Of a stretch of 64,000 nt of DNA, positions 18,525 through 25,394 are shown piece after piece. Below the pieces are notes generated by a model. That model was given only the letters and a program-made list of their open reading frames with translations. It ran no database searches and was not told the DNA's origin. The first letter of the stretch is position 1, and the number at the start of each line of letters is the position of its first letter. Origin of the DNA: Stenotrophomonas indicatrix (lineage in GTDB: Bacteria; Pseudomonadota; Gammaproteobacteria; Xanthomonadales; Xanthomonadaceae); the NCBI GenBank assembly GCA_041545745.1, contig CP168152.1, positions 2,540,001 through 2,604,000 of the forward strand. The letters run 5' to 3'. The position numbers were made by a program, and so were the translations under genes.

Positions 18525-18717
18525 GGGGTCGGACCCCTAGCCACAGGCAAGGGCTCTGACCCCAGTAGATCCACGCCATGCGTGGATGCCTTTGTAGAGT
18601 CGAGCCATGCTCGACTCATCGCTTACCGCGCAAACGGCAGCCGAGCAAGGGCTCGGCTCTACAGTGAATTGCATGCCGTGGGTCGCTGCCCCACTAGATC
18701 CACGCCACGCGTGGATG
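18525..18717. repeat. repeat cluster: one GGGTCGGA-type hairpin and four SMAG units
   Basis: This accounts for most of the 336-bp gap after mntH. 18525-18563 is a hairpin whose arms are GGGGTCGGACCCC and GGGCTCTGACCCC (imperfect). SMAG units follow at 18565-18588, 18594-18617, 18640-18662 (inverted) and 18694-18717; the last has lost the G of GTAG. The remaining ~130 bp to 18849 is lower in GC and holds no recognisable gene. Confidence 0.75.
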
Positions 18718-18849
18718 CCATTGTGGTCCCACGGAAACCTCGAGCAACAGCAGAGCTCGTGTCGTCTTCAGCCTACCGCGAAAGAGGCATCCCGGTTAAC
18801 TTGCCTCGGGTGAAACACCCCAAGACAAACACTTGGCAAGGGCAACTGT

Positions 18850-19350
18850 GTGAACTGCATTGAAGAACTGATCGGCATGATCCGATTCAACTCCAGCCAT
18901 GCGATCAGATTACCTGCCGCCGCACTTCCCGCACTTGAGGGGCCGCTGGCGTACCCGGCAGATATGCAGCACTTCTATCGCGAGTGCGGCGGCGCCCTCC
19001 TGTACGCAAATGACCCACAATCCATTTCGTACAACCTGTTGCCGCCCGAAGATATTCGTCAAGCCAATGAAGTCATCGTTGGTGAGCGATGCGAGGATGA
19101 CCTGTCTGCAACGTGGCATGTCGTTGCCAGGAGCGATAATGGCGACTACATTTCCATCGATCTCTCCCTGCAACAGCCAGGGCGCTGCTACGACAGCAAC
19201 CACGAGATCCACGGAGTGGCTGGCAGCTGCCCCGTCATCGCCGGCAGCTTCACCGAGCTGATAGGCAACCTTCTCTCCTGCGGCGGGGGCCAGCCCTACT
19301 GGGCTGCACTGGACTGCAGGGATGCCTACGATACCGACGCCTGCGCGTAA
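18850..19350 (+). CDS. SMI1/KNR4 (SUKH) family protein, orphan
   Basis: 166 residues. The pattern LPAALP.LEGPLAYPADMQHFYRECGGALLY (conserved FYRECGG near residue 44) and the later NGDYISIDL and SFTELIGNLL match the SUKH fold found in contact-dependent and polymorphic toxin immunity proteins. GTG start at 18850. No toxin gene adjoins it: repeats lie on both sides, and the flanking genes are mntH and the nrd operon. Base composition is visibly less GC-rich than its neighbours, which suggests transfer. Role as an immunity protein is a family inference. Confidence 0.7.
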   Translation: MNCIEELIGMIRFNSSHAIRLPAAALPALEGPLAYPADMQHFYRECGGALLYANDPQSISYNLLPPEDIRQANEVIVGERCEDDLSATWHVVARSDNGDYISIDLSLQQPGRCYDSNHEIHGVAGSCPVIAGSFTELIGNLLSCGGGQPYWAALDCRDAYDTDACA

Positions 19351-19385
19351 TCCGGAACCCTGGGGTCAGAGCCATGCGTCGTTGC

Positions 19386-19424
19386 GGGGTCAGAGCCCTC
19401 GCCTGCGGCGAGGGATCCGACCCC
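19386..19424. repeat. GGGTCGGA-type hairpin repeat
   Basis: GGGGTCAGAGCCCTCGCC pairs with GGCGAGGGATCCGACCCC around a 3-nt loop. The same family occurs at 18525-18563 and 25180-25218. It lies between the converging SUKH gene and the nrd operon and could terminate transcription from both sides, although no T-run follows. Confidence 0.6.
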
Positions 19425-19478
19425 GGTGGATGCCGTCCGTCACAGACCGCGCGAACGGCAGCCGAACCTGGCGCGGCG

Positions 19479-19805
19479 CTACAGATGCAACGCAATCGCC
19501 GCTTCGATCTGCTGCGGCGACTGGAAGCCCGGCATGCGCATGCGTTCGTCACCGTCCAGGAACAGCGACAGCGTGGGCGTCTGCCGCAACCCCAGCTCGC
19601 GGAAGAACGCCTCGCCCACCACCTCCAGCTGCACCCGCAGCAGGGTCGTGCCCTGCCCTGCAGTGCCGCTGGCCACCCGCTGCAGCGACATGTCCAGCAT
19701 CCGGCAACCCGGGCATTGGTCCTTGTGGAAGTCCACCAGCACCCGCGGATGGTCGGCCAGCAACTGCTGGAACTGCTCAGGCGTGGTGGCGTCGATGATC
19801 TGCAT
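19479..19805 (-). CDS. thioredoxin-family protein, last gene of the nrd operon
   Basis: 108-residue cytosolic thioredoxin-like protein with QCPGCRML (CxxC, Pro-Gly) at about residues 30-37 and RQTPTLSLFLDG as the cis-Pro loop. ATG at 19805 lies inside the end of the flavodoxin-like gene (29-bp overlap). Position after nrdA-nrdB-flavodoxin suggests that it re-reduces the RNR C-terminal CxxC, the job of NrdH or thioredoxin in other RNR operons; that is inference. Confidence 0.85.
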   Translation of the reverse strand: MQIIDATTPEQFQQLLADHPRVLVDFHKDQCPGCRMLDMSLQRVASGTAGQGTTLLRVQLEVVGEAFFRELGLRQTPTLSLFLDGDERMRMPGFQSPQQIEAAIALHL

Positions 19806-20319
19806 CGGTGGTGCTCCAGTAATGATCCAGGACCGCATCGGTCCAGCGGTTGATGGCCGCGGCATGCCGTCGGCCATGTGGCATCTGTTCGATCTCCAGC
19901 GGCGGGTAGCCACTGTGGAAATAGCGGATCAGCCGGTGCACCGCACCGCAGTAGTACTCCTGCCCCCACTGCGTTTCGCCGGTACCGAACACCGCCACCT
20001 GGCGCGGCCGCTGGCCGCGATCGGCGATGCCCGCCACCCAGGCCTTCATCTCCGACGGCGTGCGCCCAGCGTTGTCGGTCCAGCAGCCCAGCAGCACCAG
20101 GTCGGCCTCGTCCACCGCCAGCGGCGGGCCCTGGCGCAGGTCGTCGGCGTCCTGCCAGTGCACGGCGTGGCCTGCGGCCCGGCAACGCTCGGCGATGTGG
20201 CGGCCGAGCTCACGGGTGTTGCCGCTGAGCGACGCCACCACGATCAGGATGCGCAGCGCCGGGCCGCGTTCAGAGGTCGTCGAAGCCGTTGTCGACGTTG
20301 GTCTTCTTGTAGCTTGCAT
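19777..20319 (-). CDS. flavodoxin-like protein, NrdI-like
   Basis: A flavodoxin fold: RILIVVASLSGNTREL is the phosphate loop, LLGCWTDNAGRTPSEMKAW a later FMN loop, and VAVFGTGETQWGQEYYCGA echoes the third loop of NrdI. NrdI proteins deliver an oxidant to Mn2 in class I RNR beta subunits. The start is uncertain. The ATG at 20319 makes a 50-bp overlap with nrdB and adds a non-conserved tail; no ATG/GTG/TTG is nearer the fold, though CTG at 20256 would give a standard N-terminus (LRILIVV). Up to 180 residues. Confidence 0.75.
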   Translation of the reverse strand: MQATRRPTSTTASTTSERGPALRILIVVASLSGNTRELGRHIAERCRAAGHAVHWQDADDLRQGPPLAVDEADLVLLGCWTDNAGRTPSEMKAWVAGIADRGQRPRQVAVFGTGETQWGQEYYCGAVHRLIRYFHSGYPPLEIEQMPHGRRHAAAINRWTDAVLDHYWSTTDADHRRHHA

Positions 20320-21310
20320 TGCGCATCTCGAAGAAGTCGGTCTTGGTCTCGGTGAAGTTGTCGGCGTAGGCCTTGATCCACGGCATCACGTTGTCGGTGG
20401 TGTCGCTGTACAGGCGCTCGATGCCAAGCATGCCGGCCATCTTGTTGGCGCGGTACTTCACGTAGCGCACCATCTCGTCCACGTCGATGCCGTCGATGCC
20501 GTCCAGCACCTCCGCCGACCACTGTGTTTCCAGTTCGATGGCATGTTCGAACGACTGGTGCACGTAGGCGGTCAGCTCGTTGGTCTGCAGCTCCGGGTTC
20601 TCGCCGATGATGGCGCGGATCAGCTCGCTGATGAACTTGGTGTGGGCCAGTTCGTCACGGTTGATGAAGCTGATGATCTTGCCGGTGCCGTTCATGCGGT
20701 TCTGCCGCACCATGTTGTAGAAGTACGCGAAGCCGGAATAGAAGTTGATGCCTTCCAGGATCGAGGACTGGATCAACGACTTCAGCAGGGTTTCGGCGGT
20801 CTTCTCGCGCATGAAGTCGTCGTAGGCCCCCATGATCGGCGCGTTGCGCTTGATGATGGTCGGGTGGGTACGGGCGATCTCGAAGATGCGGTTCTGGTTC
20901 GGCAGGTCGGTGATCGAAGCCAGCACGTAGCTGTAGCTCTCGTTGTGGATCACTTCCTGCTGGCCGATGATCGCCGCGTTGGCGTGCGCGGCCGGGTCGG
21001 TGATGTACTCGGCGACGTTGTAGATGAAACGCGTCTGCGGCGAATCCAGCGTGGCCAGCAGGCCGATGATGGAATCGTAGGCGTTCTTCTCGCGCGCGTT
21101 GAGCTCGCCGTACTGGCGTGCATCCAGCTTCATGTCCACCTCGTCGGGGATCCAGAAGTTGGTCGACAGCTCCTTGTAGGCGCGATAGAACGATGGGTAG
21201 GGAATGTCGTTCCAGTTCAGGATGCCGCTGGTGCGGCCGTTGATGATGCCGGTGCTGCGGTTGGGGTGGCGCGGTTCGAGGATCTTGATGCGGTCCAGGG
21301 GTGTTGCCAT
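20270..21310 (-). CDS. nrdB: class I ribonucleotide reductase, beta subunit
   Basis: 346-residue ferritin-like R2 protein. Metal ligands by alignment to known R2 patterns: Asp89 (ATLDSPQ), Glu119 and His122 (QQEVIHNESY), Glu186 (ILEGINFYSG), Glu220 and His223 (RDELAH). The radical tyrosine is Tyr126, four residues after His122. The metal may be di-iron or di-manganese. The C-terminus ends NVDNGFDDL, the usual tail that docks to the alpha subunit. Starts 74 bp after the nrdA stop, with a SMAG palindrome in between. Confidence 0.95.
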   Translation of the reverse strand: MATPLDRIKILEPRHPNRSTGIINGRTSGILNWNDIPYPSFYRAYKELSTNFWIPDEVDMKLDARQYGELNAREKNAYDSIIGLLATLDSPQTRFIYNVAEYITDPAAHANAAIIGQQEVIHNESYSYVLASITDLPNQNRIFEIARTHPTIIKRNAPIMGAYDDFMREKTAETLLKSLIQSSILEGINFYSGFAYFYNMVRQNRMNGTGKIISFINRDELAHTKFISELIRAIIGENPELQTNELTAYVHQSFEHAIELETQWSAEVLDGIDGIDVDEMVRYVKYRANKMAGMLGIERLYSDTTDNVMPWIKAYADNFTETKTDFFEMRNASYKKTNVDNGFDDL

Positions 21311-21341
21311 GGTCTTCTGCCTTCGTTCTGTTGCTGACGGG

Positions 21342-21365
21342 TTGCCGGCCAGCGGCCGGCACTAC
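21342..21365. repeat. SMAG-type palindrome between nrdA and nrdB
   Basis: Inverted form: TTGCCGGCCAGCGGCCGGCA followed by CTAC complement of GTAG. The element sits within an operon, in the 74-bp nrdA-nrdB spacer, where such hairpins can change relative mRNA levels of the two subunits. Confidence 0.75.
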
Positions 21366-21384
21366 CACCGAGGGGCCGGGCTGA

Positions 21385-23763
21385 TCAGCTCGAGCACCAC
21401 TCGCATTCGCTGATGTCGATGTCGTTGGAGCGCACGTAATAGGTGGTCTTCAGCCCTTCCCGCCAGGCACTCAGGTGCAGCTCCAGCAACGTGCTGGCGC
21501 GGATCGTGCTCGGCACGTAGAGGTTGAAGCTGATCGACTGGTCGATATGGCGCTGGCGGCGCGCGTTCTGCCGCACGCTGGCGAACTGGTCGACCTTGTA
21601 GGCGCCCTTCTCGTAGTACGGCCAGGTTTCCAGCGACAGCCCGGGCGCAGCCACCGGCCGCCGGAAGTCCTTCTTTTCCTCGTAGTAGAACGCGCTGTAG
21701 ATCGGATCGATCGACGCGGTGGACCCGGCGATCTGTGCGGTGCTCATGTTCGGCGCCACTGCCAGCAGCCAGCCGTTGCGCAGGCCGTTGCTCGCCACCT
21801 CGCGTGCAAGACTGTCCCAGGCAGCGCCGCTGTAATCGCGGTCACGGAAATAGTTGCCGTTGTGCCAGTCGCTGCCGGCGAACATCGGGTAGCTGCCCTT
21901 CTCCTTGGCCAACTGCGCGCTGGCCTGGATGGTGAGGAAGTTGATGCGCTCGAACAGGCGATCGGACAGTTCCTCGGCCTCGGGCGATTCCCAGTGGATC
22001 GCCTGCTGTGCCAGCAGGTGATGCCAGCCGAACGTGCCCAGGCCGATGGCGCGGTACTTGCGGTTGGTGATGGTGGCCTGCGGCACCGGCAGCGCATTGA
22101 GGTCGATCACGTTGTCGAGCATGCGCACCTGGATCGGAATCAACCGCTCCAGCACATCCGTGGCCAGCAGATCCTCTGGGGCGGTGATGGCACGGCCGAG
22201 GTTGATCGATGACAGGTTGCAGACCACGAAGTCGCCGGCACGACGGGTGGTGACGATCTGGTCGCCGCTGACGATCTCCTGGATCATCCGCGTCGGGCTC
22301 ATGTTCTGCAGGATCTCGGTGCACAGGTTGCTGGAATAGACCATGCCCGCGTGCTTGTTCGGGTTCTTCCGGTTCACTTCGTCGCGGTAGAACAGGAACG
22401 GATTGCCGGTTTCCAGCTGGCTGAGCATGATCCGCTTGAACAGATCGATCGCCTTCACCGTGCGGCGGCTGATGCGTTCGTCGGCCACCAGTTCGGCGTA
22501 GCGGTCGCGGAAGCTGCCCGATCCCCGCTTCTCGTCGTAGAAATCCTGGAGGTACCAGCCCTTGGCCTGCTTCACCTCGTGCGGATCGAACAGGTACCAG
22601 TCGGCACGGCGCTCGACTGCCTCCATGAACAGATCGGGCACGCAGATGGCGGTGAACACATCGTGCGCACGCAGGCGCTGGTCGCCGTTGTTCAGGCGCA
22701 GGTCCATGAAGGCTTCGATGTCGCGGTGCCAGATGTCCAGATACACCGCCACTGCGCCCTTGCGCTGGCCGAGCTGGTCGACCGACACCGCGGTGTTGTT
22801 GAGCTGTTTGATCCACGGCACGACGCCGCCGGACGAGTTGGGTACGCCGCGGATCGGCGCACCACTGCTGCGCACGTACCCCAGGTACGCACCCACACCG
22901 CCGCCGTGCTTGGACACGCGAGCGATATCGGTGTTGGAGTCATAGATGCCCTGCAGGCTGTCATCAACGGTATCGATGAAGCAGCTCGACAGCTGGCCAC
23001 CCACCTTGCCGGCGTTGGCCAAGGTCGGCGTGGCCACCGTCATGTACAGGTTGGACAGTGCCCAGTAAGCCTCGCCCACCAGCTGCATGCGGCGCACGCG
23101 GCCGCTCTCACCCGGCCCGCCCTCGTTCTGCATCAGGTACAGGGCGATGGTCAGCCAGCGTTCCTGCGGCAGCTCATACACCTCGCGGCTGCGGTCGGTG
23201 GCCAGATAGCGCGTGGCCAGCAGATACAGGCCGTTGTAGGCGAACAGACGATCGCGCTCGGGGTCGATCATCTCGCCGGCCTGCTGCAGCTCTTCCTTCG
23301 AATAGCAGCGCAGGATGTCGTTGCTGTAGATGCCGCGGTCGGCCAGGCTTTCCTGCAGGCCCACGTAGGAGCCGTACTTCAGGCTGACGTCGTAGAAGCG
23401 GTTGCGGCTGGCGCGCTTGTACAGCCGGCGCAGGTACAGGCGTGCGGCGAACTGTTCCCATTCGGGTGCGACAAGATCGACGCGCGACTCCGCTTCGCGG
23501 ATCAGCAGATCCACCAGATCATCGGCACTGATGCTGGGCTTGCGCTCGACCATCGCCAGCACCACGCGGCGGTAGTCGGCCACATCCAGCTGCGGCAGCT
23601 CGGCGTGGATGGTGTCGATGCTGCGCAACAGGCGTGCCGCATCGTACGGCAGGCGACGATTGCCGGCTTCCTTGGTGATCCAGGTCGGCACGCGCTCGCC
23701 GCTGGCGCGCATGGCGTCGCCGGCGCCGGCCAGGTCGGCCACGCGGAAGGTACTGTCGGTCAT
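21385..23763 (-). CDS. nrdA: class I ribonucleotide reductase, alpha subunit
   Basis: 792 residues. An N-terminal ATP-cone-like region (about residues 26-95) precedes the catalytic barrel. Catalytic residues are Cys261 (QLSSCFID), Asn479-Cys481-Glu483 (SSNLCTEI) and Cys515 (VVCNLSS). The C-terminal redox pair is CEWC at 787-790, two residues apart like thioredoxin-reduced enzymes rather than the CESGAC of E. coli. It reduces ribonucleotides to deoxyribonucleotides. ATG 23763 chosen; an in-frame extension to 23964 lacks conserved sequence. Confidence 0.95.
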   Translation of the reverse strand: MTDSTFRVADLAGAGDAMRASGERVPTWITKEAGNRRLPYDAARLLRSIDTIHAELPQLDVADYRRVVLAMVERKPSISADDLVDLLIREAESRVDLVAPEWEQFAARLYLRRLYKRASRNRFYDVSLKYGSYVGLQESLADRGIYSNDILRCYSKEELQQAGEMIDPERDRLFAYNGLYLLATRYLATDRSREVYELPQERWLTIALYLMQNEGGPGESGRVRRMQLVGEAYWALSNLYMTVATPTLANAGKVGGQLSSCFIDTVDDSLQGIYDSNTDIARVSKHGGGVGAYLGYVRSSGAPIRGVPNSSGGVVPWIKQLNNTAVSVDQLGQRKGAVAVYLDIWHRDIEAFMDLRLNNGDQRLRAHDVFTAICVPDLFMEAVERRADWYLFDPHEVKQAKGWYLQDFYDEKRGSGSFRDRYAELVADERISRRTVKAIDLFKRIMLSQLETGNPFLFYRDEVNRKNPNKHAGMVYSSNLCTEILQNMSPTRMIQEIVSGDQIVTTRRAGDFVVCNLSSINLGRAITAPEDLLATDVLERLIPIQVRMLDNVIDLNALPVPQATITNRKYRAIGLGTFGWHHLLAQQAIHWESPEAEELSDRLFERINFLTIQASAQLAKEKGSYPMFAGSDWHNGNYFRDRDYSGAAWDSLAREVASNGLRNGWLLAVAPNMSTAQIAGSTASIDPIYSAFYYEEKKDFRRPVAAPGLSLETWPYYEKGAYKVDQFASVRQNARRQRHIDQSISFNLYVPSTIRASTLLELHLSAWREGLKTTYYVRSNDIDISECEWCSS

Positions 23764-24194
23764 GGTGGTGGAACTCCAGGCTCGTACGCGCGTCGGCGCC
23801 CGATGCCATGGCGGCCCTGCACGCGATACCGGCGCGCGGGGCGAACGGGTGAAGTGCCAGGGTGCAGGAACGTAGGTCGTCGGCATCTGCCTGCGCCTGC
23901 GGCCGGTATCCGGGCCGTGGGGGCGACCTGCGTCCGCACGGTGGCGGCCGCGTCGACACGGCAAGCCTTCAGGGGCGGGCCGCGGGACGTTTGCTGCATG
24001 TCCGGCGGCGGCGGCTGACCGGGAGTGACAGCCACAACATAGTGGGGATACTCGGAGTCGTCAACACAAGATGCAGTAATCACGTCATGTCGCGACCATC
24101 GGTCGCAGGATGCCGTGTTGCACGTGCGCGGCCTTGTCGACGCTGAGCGCATCCCCAGTTCGGTACCACATCAACTTTCATTGGAACACCGCCC
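23764..24194 (-). promoter_or_regulatory. nrd operon control region with candidate NrdR boxes (24032-24047, 24064-24079)
   Basis: 431-bp gap between nrdA and the divergent dehydrogenase gene. Two partial matches to the NrdR consensus (ACACWATATATWGTGT) are present: CCACAACATAGTGGGG at 24032 and ACACAAGATGCAGTAA at 24064, starts 32 bp apart, about three helical turns as usual for NrdR pairs. From there to nrdA lies a ~270-nt GC-rich leader with no convincing gene or known riboswitch. nrdR itself is not in the window. Confidence 0.5.
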
Positions 24195-25172
24195 ATGCGC
24201 GCTGCCCTGTACTCCTCCTTCGGCGATCCAGCCCAGGTCCTTGCCGTTGCCGATGCCGCCCTGCCCGAACCCGGTCCCGGCGAAGTACGCATCCGCACCG
24301 TACTGGCCTCGATCCACAACCACGATCTGCTGACCGTGCGTGGCCTGTACGGCTACAAGCCGACGTTGCCGGCGATCGGCGGCAGCGAAGCACTGGGCGT
24401 GGTCGATGCGCTCGGCGAAGGCGTCGACGGCCTGCAGATCGGCCAGCGGGTTGCTGCCGCCTCGGTGCACGGCACCTGGGCCGAAGCGTTCATCGCACCG
24501 GCGCGGATGGTGATCCCGATGCCGGACGCGATCGCCGATGAAATGGCTGCACAGCTGATCGCCATGCCGCTGAGCGCGTTGATGCTGCTGGAATTCCTGC
24601 ACGTCGAGCAGGGCCAGTGGATCGTGCAGAACACCGCCAACGGTGCCGTCGGCAAATCGCTGGCGATGCTGGCAAAGGCGCGCGGTGTGCACGTGGCCAA
24701 CCTGGTGCGCAACGCGGAAGCGGTGGCGCAGCTGCAGGCGCTCGGCATCGATCACGTGTTCGATACCTCGGTGGACGGCTGGAAGGACCACGTGCGCGAA
24801 GCCACCGGCGAAGCACAGGCAGCGGCTGCGGTCGATTCCATCGGTGGCGATGCCAGCGGCGACCTGGTCGATCTGCTCGGCCACCACGGCACCCTGGTCT
24901 CGTTCGGCGTGATGAGCGGCGAGCCGATGCGCATTCCCGCCGGCGGCCTGATCTACAAGGAAGCCACCGTGAAAGGCTTCTGGGGCAGCAAGGTCAGCCA
25001 GGCGATGGCGGTGGAAGACAAGCGCAGGCTGGTCGGCGAGTTGTTGAAGCGTGCGGCCGGCGGTGAGCTTACCTTGCCGGTGGAGCGGATCTTCGCCCTG
25101 GACGACATCGCCCAGGCTGCAAAGGCGGGTGCTGGCTCGGGTCGCAATGGCAAGGTGCTGCTGCGGCCTTGA
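24195..25172 (+). CDS. zinc-independent MDR-family oxidoreductase (quinone/enoyl reductase type)
   Basis: 325 residues. N-terminal GroES-like domain (EPGPGEVRIRTVLASIHNHD) and NADPH Rossmann domain with NTANGAVGKSLAMLAKARG at about residues 144-162. The cysteines that bind zinc in alcohol dehydrogenases are missing, so it belongs with quinone oxidoreductases or mitochondrial-type trans-2-enoyl reductases (MECR/Etr1 group). Substrate unknown. Monocistronic and divergent from nrdA. Confidence 0.85.
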   Translation: MRAALYSSFGDPAQVLAVADAALPEPGPGEVRIRTVLASIHNHDLLTVRGLYGYKPTLPAIGGSEALGVVDALGEGVDGLQIGQRVAAASVHGTWAEAFIAPARMVIPMPDAIADEMAAQLIAMPLSALMLLEFLHVEQGQWIVQNTANGAVGKSLAMLAKARGVHVANLVRNAEAVAQLQALGIDHVFDTSVDGWKDHVREATGEAQAAAAVDSIGGDASGDLVDLLGHHGTLVSFGVMSGEPMRIPAGGLIYKEATVKGFWGSKVSQAMAVEDKRRLVGELLKRAAGGELTLPVERIFALDDIAQAAKAGAGSGRNGKVLLRP

Positions 25173-25179
25173 TGGTCTC

Positions 25180-25253
25180 CGGGTCGGATCCCTTTCCACA
25201 AGGAAAGGACTCTGACCCGTCACGAGCGTGCGGACCAACGGTCCGCACCCACC
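25180..25253. repeat. hairpin repeat plus left copy of a 30-bp direct repeat
   Basis: 25180-25218 is a third GGGTCGGATCCC / AGGACTCTGACCC-type hairpin with a TTTCCACAAGGAAA top. 25224-25253 is a 30-bp unit centred on GTGCGGACCAACGGTCCGCA. The 30-bp unit recurs without a mismatch at 28056-28085 in the same orientation, on the other side of the TonB receptor gene. Confidence 0.8.
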
Positions 25254-25394
25254 GGAGCACAGGCCACTCCACCAAGGGCGCTGACTTTCGTTAAGAACCT
25301 GTGATGTATAACTGAATGCGCTTTCGTCATTGGAAGGTGCACTCACCCCCGTGCGGTACTGACGGCTCCTCCACCGTTTGGCGTAGTCGCTTCC

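Noticed and set aside
17620..18579. Long His/Gln-rich minus-strand frame opposite mntH
   Set aside because: Composition is the complement of hydrophobic membrane codons; mntH is certain.
16447..18717. Possible CRISPR array from regularly repeated palindromes
   Set aside because: Units are SMAG palindromes of varied sequence and uneven spacing with no cas genes and no unique spacers of constant length.
22351..24018. 555-residue plus-strand frame opposite nrdA
   Set aside because: Antisense shadow of a highly conserved enzyme; no recognisable domain or ribosome site.
23764..24031. Cobalamin riboswitch in the nrd leader
   Set aside because: No B12-box-like sequence or supporting stem was found, and this is a class I (B12-independent) enzyme.
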